A stretch of DNA of 5,897 nt, taken from assembly GCA_007122215.1 (NCBI GenBank), contig SKUG01000066.1, positions 1-5,897 of the forward strand. Direction: 5' to 3'. Below the pieces are notes generated by a model, which did not search any database, was not told the origin of the DNA, and saw nothing but the letters and a program-made list of their open reading frames with translations. How positions within the stretch are numbered: position 1 is the stretch's first letter; every line of letters begins with the position of its first letter. The stretch is from Thermoleophilia bacterium (lineage in GTDB: Bacteria > Actinomycetota > Thermoleophilia > Gaiellales > SKUG01). Position numbers and translations under genes: made by a program. Of the stretch, positions 1-5,897 are shown piece by piece.

Positions 1-1164
1 ACCACGCAGGCCGTCGTGCGCTGGCGCGGGGTGGCCGGCGCCCAGGCCTACGACGTGCACGTCGGTCGACGACACGTCCTGCGCACGCGCTCGACCCGGG
101 CCGTGGTGCGGGGCCTGCGACCGGCTGCGAACCATGACGTCACGGTCCGTGCCGTCGGGGGCGGCAGGATCTCGGGGCCGTCACGGCCCGTTCCCTTCAC
201 CACCGGCGGCCGGCGCCCCTGCACGCTGCACGCCGCGCCGACCGGCAACAACGCCAACCCTGGAACGGCTGCGCGACCGCTGCGGTCTGCCCAGGCGCTC
301 GCCAACCGGCTGGGCCCCGGCCAGGTCGGCTGCCTGCGCGGTCGCTTCACCGAGGACGTCACGATCCGCAGCTCGGGCACGCCGGCGCGCCCGGCGGTGC
401 TGCGTTCGGCACCGGGACAGCGTGCCGTGCTCCGCGGCCGGCTGTGGATCAGCCAGCAGGCATCCGATGTCGTGGTCGAGGGCCTCGTGCTCGACGGTCG
501 CAACCGCACCCAGCTGCCGAGCCCGACGATCAACGGAACCCGGATCCGGATCATCGGCAACCGGATCACCAACCGCAACACCGCGATCTGCGTGCTCGCA
601 GGCTCGGTCCGCGGCTTCGGCCAGGCGCGCGGCACCGTGATCGAGCGCAACCGCATCCACGGCTGTGGCATCCGCCCTGCCCACAACCACCACCACGGCA
701 TCTACCTCGAGAACGCGGTCAACACGAGGATCACCAACAACGTGATCTTCAACAACGCCGATCGGGGGATCCAGCTCTATCCCCATGCGCGCAACGTGCT
801 GATCGCCCGCAACGTGATCGCCGGCAACGGGCAGGGCGTGATCTTCTCGGGGGCACACGGCTTTGCGACGGCACGGGCGCGGCTGCAGGACAACGTGATC
901 ACCCACTCCCGGGTGCGGGCGAACATCGAGCACTACTGGCCTGCGGGCAACCCGATCGGACAGGGGAACCTCGCCCGGCGCAACTGCGTCTTCGCAGGGC
1001 GGGGCGGCAACATGACCCTGCCTGCGGTGGGCTGGCAGCCGCGGTCCAACCCGGCCCGCAACCCGCGGTACGTGAACCCGGGCAGGGGTGACCTGCGGAT
1101 GCGCGACGGGACCTGCTCGCGGCTGGTGGGGATGGCGGCCCCGCTCGCACGGCTGCCAGGCTAG
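1..1164 (+). CDS. Fn3-like plus right-handed beta-helix exported protein (5' partial)
   Basis: The frame is open from nt 1 to the TAG at 1162-1164. A GTG at 16 is possible, but coding similarity continues upstream of it (TTQAVVRW belongs to the first strand of the domain), so the gene starts outside the window. Nt 1-204 read as a fibronectin-III-like domain: W at the B strand, GAQAYDV, then GLRPAANHDVTVRAV and a closing SRPVPFTT. From about nt 205 comes a right-handed parallel beta-helix, opening with the entry motif APTGNNANPGTAARP and the step GQVGCLRGRF, then PbH1-type coils rich in N-x-I/V turns (RIIGNRIT, RITNNVIFNN, VLIARNVIAGNG). A His-rich edge, HNHHHGIYLEN, lies at 682-714. The tail NPRYVNPGRGDLRMRDGTC is typical of such helices. 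Six Cys codons (220, 331, 589, 664, 985, 1114) would allow disulfides in an exported protein. The family includes polysaccharide lyases and binding proteins; no catalytic set can be assigned here. Substrate unknown. Fold confident, function not. Confidence 0.85.
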   Translation, partial: TTQAVVRWRGVAGAQAYDVHVGRRHVLRTRSTRAVVRGLRPAANHDVTVRAVGGGRISGPSRPVPFTTGGRRPCTLHAAPTGNNANPGTAARPLRSAQALANRLGPGQVGCLRGRFTEDVTIRSSGTPARPAVLRSAPGQRAVLRGRLWISQQASDVVVEGLVLDGRNRTQLPSPTINGTRIRIIGNRITNRNTAICVLAGSVRGFGQARGTVIERNRIHGCGIRPAHNHHHGIYLENAVNTRITNNVIFNNADRGIQLYPHARNVLIARNVIAGNGQGVIFSGAHGFATARARLQDNVITHSRVRANIEHYWPAGNPIGQGNLARRNCVFAGRGGNMTLPAVGWQPRSNPARNPRYVNPGRGDLRMRDGTCSRLVGMAAPLARLPG

Positions 1165-1177
1165 GCTGCAAGCTGCC

Positions 1178-1183
1178 GATAAT
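1178..1183 (+). promoter_or_regulatory. Alternative -10 hexamer GATAAT
   Basis: GATAAT matches TATAAT in five of six positions and is striking in such GC-rich DNA. No -35-like hexamer lies 16-18 nt upstream, where the sequence is the end of the beta-helix gene. If used, transcription would begin near 1190 and leave a leader of about 32 nt containing the palindrome at 1189-1209. It competes with the TTGACG/TGTGAT promoter as an explanation of the AT-rich patch. Confidence 0.25.
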
Positions 1184-1186
1184 GTA

Positions 1187-1215
1187 TTGACGATTTGCAA
1201 AAAGTCGTCTGTGAT
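1187..1215 (+). promoter_or_regulatory. Candidate sigma-70-type promoter of the propeller gene
   Basis: TTGACG at 1187-1192 matches the -35 consensus in five of six positions. After a 17-nt spacer, TGTGAT at 1210-1215 matches the -10 consensus in four of six. A start about 7 nt downstream would fall on the ATG at 1222, giving a leaderless mRNA, which fits the lack of a well-spaced Shine-Dalgarno (the only G-run, 1216-1219, is 2 nt from the ATG). This is inferred from hexamers only. Confidence 0.45.
1189..1209. promoter_or_regulatory. Hyphenated palindrome, possible operator
   Basis: GACGATTT (1189-1196) is the inverse complement of AAGTCGTC (1202-1209) except for one T-G position (1194/1204), around a 5-nt centre GCAAA. 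It overlaps the candidate -35 box and most of the -35/-10 spacer, where a repressor would occlude polymerase. In RNA it could instead form a small hairpin with one G-U pair. No regulator is encoded nearby, so its role is inferred from position and symmetry alone. Confidence 0.35.
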
Positions 1216-1221
1216 GGGGTC

Positions 1222-3720
1222 ATGGTTGCCCGCCTGCACATAGCCCCCCTCGTCCTCACCCTGCTCGCCGCGCTTGCGATCATCGGCCCAGCGGCCGCGC
1301 ACGCGCAGGAGGGATACACCGCATCCGCGTTTGCCTGTAACAACGGCAACGGCGGCGGCAACTACGACAACGCGGGCACCGTCTACATCGCCTGCGGCAA
1401 TCGCGTGGTGCGCTTCACCGCAGCTGGCGATCGCCTGCCCGACGTCACCCTGAACGCCAACACCAACAGCGTCGCACCCTCGCCCGACGGCCGCTTCATC
1501 TACGTCAACACCGGCGGCCCGCTGCGCCGCTTCTCCCGCACCAACAACGGCGGCTACGCCTTCGACAACGCCTGGGTCCCCCAGCCGGTGCCGGCCGGTG
1601 CGACCGCCTGCAACCCCACCGGGCTCTACGAGCCCCGCGGTCGCGGCATCAGCACCGACGGGCTCGGGCACGTCTACATCGCGATGGGCGGCTGGGTGGG
1701 CTGCACCCCGTCGATGGTTGCCAAGTACGACGAGCAGGGCCGCCTGGTGACGGTCTTCGGCACCCACGGGGAGGACCTCGGCCAGTTCAACGTCGCGATG
1801 GGCCTCGCGGTCAGCCGCAACGGACGCACCATCTACACCGTCGAGAACGTCACCAGCCGCGTGCAGCGCTTCGACTGGCAGCCCAACGGCACCTACGCCT
1901 TCACCATGACCTGGGGCGAGCGCGACGAGATGTACTGCCGCGACGGCAACTTCGCAGCCCCCTACGACGTCAACGTCGATCCGTGGGGCTTCGTCTACGT
2001 GCTCGGCGCCAGCTGCCGCCGCGTGCAGAAGTTCACCGCGAACGGCCAGCACCTGCTGAGCATGGTCGTCTCCCCGCCCACCGGCCGGCGCCCGCACGGG
2101 GTGGCAGTCGACGGCAACGGCGACATCTACGTCGGCGAGGTCAACACCAAGCTCACCCGCACCACGCCGGTGCCCGGCCCGTGGCCGGTCATCACGCCGC
2201 TGCCCGAGCCCGACCTCGAGGCACCCGTGCTGGCGAACGTCACGGTGCCCGCGGTGATCCACGAGCGCGAGTTCATGGTGGCGATCGAGGCCACCGACAA
2301 CATCGGCCTGCACCAGGTCCGGATGGCCCGCGAGGACGGCGAGTGGGGCCCGTGGGAGGCATGGGCCGAGGAGGTTGCGCACACGGTGTCGGCGGGCTTT
2401 GGCATCAAGGCAGTGACGGTCCAGGTCCGCGACGCTGCCGGCAACGAGTCGAACATGCTGACCCGTGCCCTGCGCTACGAGCCCGCCGGGGACCAGCAGG
2501 ACCCGGTCCTGCACGAGGTCACCCTGCCGGCAACGACCACCACGGCCGAGGTCGAGATCGCCATCGACGCCACCGATGACGGCGGGGTCACCCAGGTCCG
2601 GGTCGCCAACGAGGACGGCGCCTGGGGGCCGTGGCGGGCATTCCTCACCCCGCTGCCGCACACGCTGTCGGCAGGCCTCGGGATCAAGGGCGTGTTCGTG
2701 CAGGTCGCAGACGCAGGCGGGCGCACGTCCGCCACCCTCTACCGCACCACTCGCGTGGTCGAGGGCGACGACGGCGGCAACTTCGGTGGCGGCGGTGATG
2801 CAGGTGGCGGCAACGATGCGCCCGTCGACCGCGAGGATCCCGTGATCGAGCAGGTCACCCTGCCCGCCGAGACCGACAGCCGCGACGTCATGGTCGGGAT
2901 CGAGGCCACCGACAACGTGGGCGTCACCGGCGTGCGCACCGCCAACGAGGACGGCACCTGGGGCGCCTGGAGGGCCTTCGCCGCCGAGGTCCCGCACCAG
3001 CTGACCGCGGGCTTCGGGTTCAAGGCAGTCTTCGTGCAGGTCCGCGACGGCGCCGGCAACACCAGCACCGTGCGCATGGTCCGCACGAGCTACGTCGCCG
3101 AGGTCGTCAACCCCGGCCCTGGCGGCGGCGATGCCGGCGCCGCCCCCGACGCCGAGGCACCCGTCCTGCATGGCCTCACCCTGCCTGCCATCACCGCAAC
3201 ACGAACGGTGACCATCGCCATCGACGCCACCGACAACGTCGGCGTCAGCGGCGTGCGCACCGCGAACGAGGATGGCAACTGGGGTCCGTGGCGTGCGTTC
3301 GCTGCCGAGGTCGGGCACGAGCTGACGGCCGGGTTCGGCACCAAGGGCGTGTTCGTGCAGGTCCGGGATGCCGCGGGCAACCACTCCAACGTGCTCTTCC
3401 GCACGCTGGCCTTCCGCGAGGTCGCCCCGGCGCCGGACGCCCCCGCCGACGACGAGGCACCCGTCCTGCATGCGGTCACCGTCCCGGAGGTCGTCGGCCA
3501 GCGGCTGGTTGCGCTCACGATCGAGGCGACCGACAACGTCGCCGTGGCGCAGGCGCGCACCGCCAACGAGGACGGCACCTGGGGCCCGTGGCGCGCGTTT
3601 GCCGACGAGCTCGAGCACGAGCTCTCCGCCGGCGCCGGCCACAAGGCAGTCTTCGTGCAGGTTCGCGACGCGGCCGGCAACGAGTCCAACGTGCTGCTGG
3701 TGCGCACGCGGGTGGGCTGA
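1222..3720 (+). CDS. Secreted NHL-type beta-propeller protein with five Ig-like modules
   Basis: The protein has 832 residues from ATG 1222. An in-frame TTG at 1195 would add nine residues, but it lies inside the promoter region and would bury the signal peptide, so ATG is preferred. Residues 1-28 form a signal peptide: Arg4, a hydrophobic core, then AHA before Gln29. Residues 29-330 resemble an NHL/SMP-30-like beta-propeller, with blades such as GRGISTDGLGHVYIA, PYDVNVDPWGFVYVL and PHGVAVDGNGDIYVGEV. It holds all six Cys of the mature protein (39, 58, 130, 161, 239, 265), so three disulfides are possible. Residues 331-832 carry five Ig-like modules with the pattern EATDNVGV, NEDGxWGPWRAF, LSAGFGxKxVFVQVRDAAGN, the last three separated by Gly- or Pro-rich linkers. 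No LPXTG, C-terminal membrane helix or other anchor is seen, so release or non-covalent surface association is likely. Probable role is extracellular binding or display; ligand unknown. Separated by 57 nt from the gene before and 27 nt from uvrB. Confidence 0.9.
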   Translation: MVARLHIAPLVLTLLAALAIIGPAAAHAQEGYTASAFACNNGNGGGNYDNAGTVYIACGNRVVRFTAAGDRLPDVTLNANTNSVAPSPDGRFIYVNTGGPLRRFSRTNNGGYAFDNAWVPQPVPAGATACNPTGLYEPRGRGISTDGLGHVYIAMGGWVGCTPSMVAKYDEQGRLVTVFGTHGEDLGQFNVAMGLAVSRNGRTIYTVENVTSRVQRFDWQPNGTYAFTMTWGERDEMYCRDGNFAAPYDVNVDPWGFVYVLGASCRRVQKFTANGQHLLSMVVSPPTGRRPHGVAVDGNGDIYVGEVNTKLTRTTPVPGPWPVITPLPEPDLEAPVLANVTVPAVIHEREFMVAIEATDNIGLHQVRMAREDGEWGPWEAWAEEVAHTVSAGFGIKAVTVQVRDAAGNESNMLTRALRYEPAGDQQDPVLHEVTLPATTTTAEVEIAIDATDDGGVTQVRVANEDGAWGPWRAFLTPLPHTLSAGLGIKGVFVQVADAGGRTSATLYRTTRVVEGDDGGNFGGGGDAGGGNDAPVDREDPVIEQVTLPAETDSRDVMVGIEATDNVGVTGVRTANEDGTWGAWRAFAAEVPHQLTAGFGFKAVFVQVRDGAGNTSTVRMVRTSYVAEVVNPGPGGGDAGAAPDAEAPVLHGLTLPAITATRTVTIAIDATDNVGVSGVRTANEDGNWGPWRAFAAEVGHELTAGFGTKGVFVQVRDAAGNHSNVLFRTLAFREVAPAPDAPADDEAPVLHAVTVPEVVGQRLVALTIEATDNVAVAQARTANEDGTWGPWRAFADELEHELSAGAGHKAVFVQVRDAAGNESNVLLVRTRVG
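2212..3717 (+). repeat. Five tandem Ig-like modules within the propeller protein
   Basis: Approximate modules: 1 at 2212-2478, 2 at 2494-2760, 3 at 2827-3099, 4 at 3148-3420, 5 at 3448-3717. Each is 89-91 residues and runs EAPVLxxVTLP, then IEATDNVGV, VRTANEDGxWGPWRAF, HxLSAGFGxK, VFVQVRDAAGNxSN and a closing RT segment. Modules 1 and 2 are nearly contiguous. Linkers of about 22, 16 and 9 residues, rich in Gly, Asp, Pro and Ala, precede modules 3, 4 and 5. Module 2 is the most divergent (TDDGGV for TDNVGV, DAGGR for DAAGN). The modules resemble Ig-like repeats seen in many bacterial surface proteins, where they usually act as stalks or adhesive units. Confidence 0.85.
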
Positions 3721-3733
3721 TCCCCCACCCAGC

Positions 3734-3742
3734 TGGCAGAAT
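3734..3742 (+). promoter_or_regulatory. uvrB: Possible extended -10 element for a leaderless uvrB start
   Basis: TGG at 3734-3736 followed by CAGAAT at 3737-3742 fits an extended -10 (TGn plus four of six consensus bases). It places a start about 6 nt downstream, on the GTG at 3748. No purine-rich Shine-Dalgarno precedes the GTG. No good -35 is present, since that stretch is the end of the upstream coding sequence. Readthrough from the gene upstream is equally possible. Confidence 0.3.
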
Positions 3743-3747
3743 GCCCC

Positions 3748-5733
3748 GTGCCGATGCAGCCCTTCCGAGTCCAGTCACCGTTCACGCCGATGGGCGACCA
3801 GCCCCGGGCGATCGAGGAGCTCGCGCACGGCATCGGGCGCGGCGACGAGATGCAGACGCTTCTGGGGGCGACCGGCACCGGCAAGACCTTCACCATGGCC
3901 AAGGTCGTGGAGGAGGTGCAGAAGCCCACGCTGGTGATCGCCCACAACAAGACCCTCGCCGCGCAGCTGTGCAACGAGTTCCGGGAGTTCTTCCCCGACA
4001 ACGCGGTCGAGTACTTCGTCAGCTACTACGACTACTACCAGCCCGAGGCGTACGTCCCCGCGAGCGACCTCTACATCGAGAAGGACTCCTCGATCAACGA
4101 CGACATCGAGCGGCTGCGGCACTCGGCCACCGCCTCGCTGATCGCCCGGCGCGACGTGCTGGTGGTGGCGTCGGTGAGCTGCATCTTCGGCCTCGGCGGC
4201 CCCGAGAAGTACAAGGACTGGCTGCTGTTCCTGCGCTGCGGCGAGGAGCATGACCGGGACGGGGTGCTGCAGCGCCTCACCGAGATGCAGTACGACCGCA
4301 ACGACACGGTCCTCGAGCGCGGAAGCTTCACGGTCAAGGGCGAGGCGGTGGAGGTCTACCCCGCCTCCGAGGAGCACGCCTACCGGATCATCTTCTTCGG
4401 TGACGAGGTCGAGGAGATCCACCGCTTCGACCCGCTGACCGGGGAGGTCGAGCGCGGCCTCACCCACGTCGCGATCACCCCCGCCACCCACTACGTCGCA
4501 GACCCCGAGGAGATCGAGGACGTCTGCCGCCAGATCGAGTCCGAGCTCGAGCAGCAGGTCGCCTACTTCGAGGGGGTCGAGCGGCCGCTCGAGGCACACC
4601 GGATCGCCCAGCGCACCCGCTACGACCTCGAGATGATGCGCACCCTGGGCTTCTGCAGCGGGATCGAGAACTACTCCCGCTACTTCGACGGGCGCAGCCC
4701 CGGGCAGGCGCCCTACACCCTCCTCGACTACTTCCCGGACGACTTCCTGCTGATCATCGACGAGTCCCACCAGACGATCCCCCAGATCGGGGCGATGCAC
4801 CGTGGCGACCGCGCCCGCAAGGAGAACCTCGTCGAGTACGGCTTCCGGCTGCCCAGCGCGCTCGACAACCGCCCCCTGACCGGGGAGGAGTTCTGGGAGC
4901 GGATCCCGCAGGCGGTGTGCATCTCGGCCACCCCGGGCCCGTTCGAGCTCGAGCGCAGCGACCACGTCGCCGAGCAGCTGATCCGCCCCACCGGGCTGGT
5001 CGACCCCGAGATCGACGTGCGCCCCACCGAGAACCAGATGGACAACCTCATGAACGAGGTGCGGCCCATCGTCGAGCGTGACGGGCGCGTGCTGGTGACG
5101 ACCCTGACCAAGAAGATGGCCGAGGACCTCACCGACTACCTGGTCGAGTCGGGCTTCCGCGTGCGCTACCTGCACTCGGACATCGACACCCTCGAGCGGA
5201 TCCAGATCGTGCGCGACCTGCGCCTGGGCAAGTACGACGTGCTGGTGGGCGTCAACCTGCTGCGCGAGGGCCTCGACCTGCCCGAGGTGCAGCTCGTGGC
5301 GATCCTCGACGCCGACAAGGAAGGCTTCCTGCGCGGGCGCACCGCGCTGATCCAGACCATCGGCCGCGCCGCCCGCAACTCCCTCGGCCGCGTGATCATG
5401 TACGCCGACAAGCGGACGCGCGCGATGGAAGATGCCATCGGCGAGACCGAGCGTCGCCGCGCGAAGCAGGTCGCCTACAACACCGAGCACGGCATCACCC
5501 CGACCACCATCGTCAAGGGCGTCTCGGACATCGCCGAGTTCCTCTACACCGATGCAGGCGTGCCGAAGGCCGAGCAGGGGCGTCGGGGTGCTCCACGCGA
5601 CGGCATGGATGCCGCCGAGCGCGAGCGGCTGCTGATCGAGCTCGAGGAGGAGATGCTCGCAGCCGCCGAGGAGCTGCGCTTCGAGCGCGCCGCCGAGCTG
5701 CGCGACCGCATCCGCTCGATCCAGGGTGCCTGA
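3748..5733 (+). CDS. uvrB: UvrABC excision nuclease subunit B (UvrB)
   Basis: UvrB is the damage-verifying helicase-like subunit of bacterial nucleotide excision repair. It is loaded by UvrA, opens DNA with its beta-hairpin, then recruits UvrC; it acts in the cytoplasm. The protein has 661 residues, close to the 673 of E. coli UvrB. Visible in order: N-terminal GDQPRAI; Walker [11 protein letters not shown] at 38-47 (Lys46); the Tyr-rich hairpin [12 protein letters not shown] at 93-104; RHSAT at 124-128; the UvrA-interacting domain 2 from about 155 to 250, including QYDRND; Walker B DESH at 338-341; motif [14 protein letters not shown] at 501-513; motif [11 protein letters not shown] at 536-544 with Arg540 and Arg543; YADKRT; and the C-terminal UVR coiled coil at about 627-658, which contacts UvrC. 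No key residue is missing. The start is GTG 3748 or ATG 3754, two codons later; GTG is favoured by the -10-like element at 3737. uvrA and uvrC are not in the window. Confidence 0.98.
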   Translation: MPMQPFRVQSPFTPMGDQPRAIEELAHGIGRGDEMQTLLGATGTGKTFTMAKVVEEVQKPTLVIAHNKTLAAQLCNEFREFFPDNAVEYFVSYYDYYQPEAYVPASDLYIEKDSSINDDIERLRHSATASLIARRDVLVVASVSCIFGLGGPEKYKDWLLFLRCGEEHDRDGVLQRLTEMQYDRNDTVLERGSFTVKGEAVEVYPASEEHAYRIIFFGDEVEEIHRFDPLTGEVERGLTHVAITPATHYVADPEEIEDVCRQIESELEQQVAYFEGVERPLEAHRIAQRTRYDLEMMRTLGFCSGIENYSRYFDGRSPGQAPYTLLDYFPDDFLLIIDESHQTIPQIGAMHRGDRARKENLVEYGFRLPSALDNRPLTGEEFWERIPQAVCISATPGPFELERSDHVAEQLIRPTGLVDPEIDVRPTENQMDNLMNEVRPIVERDGRVLVTTLTKKMAEDLTDYLVESGFRVRYLHSDIDTLERIQIVRDLRLGKYDVLVGVNLLREGLDLPEVQLVAILDADKEGFLRGRTALIQTIGRAARNSLGRVIMYADKRTRAMEDAIGETERRRAKQVAYNTEHGITPTTIVKGVSDIAEFLYTDAGVPKAEQGRRGAPRDGMDAAERERLLIELEEEMLAAAEELRFERAAELRDRIRSIQGA

Positions 5734-5761
5734 GGCAGTTCCGCGGGGCGGTGTGCCGTGA

Positions 5762-5781
5762 GCCCCTCATGCTGCCGGGGC
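5762..5781. terminator. Weak GC hairpin between convergent genes
   Basis: GCCCC at 5762-5766 can pair with GGGGC at 5777-5781 around a 10-nt loop, in the 66-nt gap between the uvrB stop and the stop of the minus-strand gene. There is no T-tract on either side, so it is not a classical intrinsic terminator. Its position between convergent genes is the main argument for it. Confidence 0.2.
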
Positions 5782-5799
5782 GTGGCGATGCCTGCCGGC

Positions 5800-5897
5800 T
5801 CAGCTGCCCTGGTTGTAGCCCAGCGCGCCGAGCGCGCCGCCGGCCAGCATCCCGACCCCGGCCGCGACCATCGCGACCCGGGAGATGGCCGAGCCGG
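5800..5897 (-). CDS. C-terminal end of a hydrophobic, probably membrane protein (partial)
   Basis: The minus strand is open from the window edge to a TGA at 5802-5800, giving 31 codons that end ALGYNQGS. All 31 sense codons have G or C in the third position, as in the neighbouring genes, which supports real coding. The segment VAMVAAGVGMLAGGALGALGY is hydrophobic and rich in Gly and Ala, like a terminal transmembrane helix with a short polar tail. The gene continues to the right, outside the window, and converges on uvrB with 66 nt between stops. The family cannot be recognised. A 23-residue peptide starting at an internal Met is possible but less likely, because the frame stays open and well biased upstream of it. 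Confidence 0.5.
   Translation of the reverse strand, partial: GSAISRVAMVAAGVGMLAGGALGALGYNQGS

Noticed and set aside
1150..1178. Imperfect hairpin around the beta-helix gene stop (CGGC-T-GC pairing with GC-T-GCCG) as a terminator
   Set aside because: The stem is four plus two pairs with a T-T mismatch and a loop of about 15 nt, and no T-tract follows. Such pairings are frequent by chance in GC-rich sequence.
1195..1221. TTG at 1195 as the start of the propeller protein
   Set aside because: It would add nine polar residues with a Cys before the signal peptide, lies inside the palindrome and promoter-like hexamers, and has no ribosome binding site. ATG 1222 gives a normal signal peptide.
2761..2829. 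Gly-rich GGC/GGT repeats as a DNA-level tandem repeat or slippage site
   Set aside because: The units are irregular and mixed with GAC, AAC and GAT codons. They are better explained as a flexible protein linker between modules.
181..3642. A 1153-codon open frame on the minus strand spanning the beta-helix and propeller genes
   Set aside because: It is in register with the sense codons, so its stops require sense TTA, CTA or TCA codons, which are almost absent in this GC-rich DNA. It ends exactly at the TCA serine codon at 181. Its product is low-complexity, rich in V, D, G, H and A, with no fold. The sense frames carry clear domains.
3288..4253. A 321-codon plus-strand open frame bridging the end of the propeller gene and the start of uvrB
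   Set aside because: The product is dominated by Arg, Ala, Gly and Pro, as expected from the wrong frame of GC-rich coding DNA, and it overlaps two well-supported genes.
3775..5490. A 571-codon open frame antisense to uvrB
   Set aside because: Same cause: it is in codon register with uvrB and ends at the TCA serine codon at 3775. The translation (runs of VVD, LGLV, HVL) is the mirror of UvrB and resembles no family.

Overview
The window comes from a very GC-rich bacterial chromosome in which third codon positions are almost all G or C. Two starts look leaderless, and the exported proteins belong to families common in Actinomycetota. My best guess is a high-GC actinomycete, possibly of the Thermoleophilia/Solirubrobacterales type. 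That placement rests on remembered family resemblance and was not computed. No mobile element, CRISPR array, tRNA or rRNA is visible.

Layout: (1) nt 1-1164, plus strand, is the 3' part of a gene for an exported-type protein with a fibronectin-III-like domain followed by a right-handed parallel beta-helix; its true start lies upstream. (2) nt 1165-1221 is a short, locally AT-rich gap with promoter-like hexamers and a hyphenated palindrome. (3) nt 1222-3720, plus, encodes an 832-residue secreted protein: signal peptide, NHL/SMP-30-like beta-propeller, then five copies of a roughly 90-residue Ig-like module. (4) nt 3748-5733, plus, is uvrB, complete, with all helicase and damage-hairpin motifs present. 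(5) nt 5734-5799 is a short convergent gap. (6) nt 5800-5897, minus, is the last 31 codons of a gene ending in a hydrophobic, probably membrane-spanning segment; the rest lies beyond the window.

The two exported proteins are adjacent and co-oriented, and may both act outside the cell, but nothing here shows a shared substrate. The second has its own likely promoter. uvrB follows 27 nt later and could be read through from upstream, or start from a weak extended -10 element just before its GTG. I see no functional link between the exported proteins and nucleotide excision repair.

I found no convincing new biological system. The items most worth a second look are the palindrome inside the promoter of the propeller gene, the leaderless-style starts, and the mosaic similarity among the Ig-like modules. 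The very long antisense open frames are artefacts of codon use.
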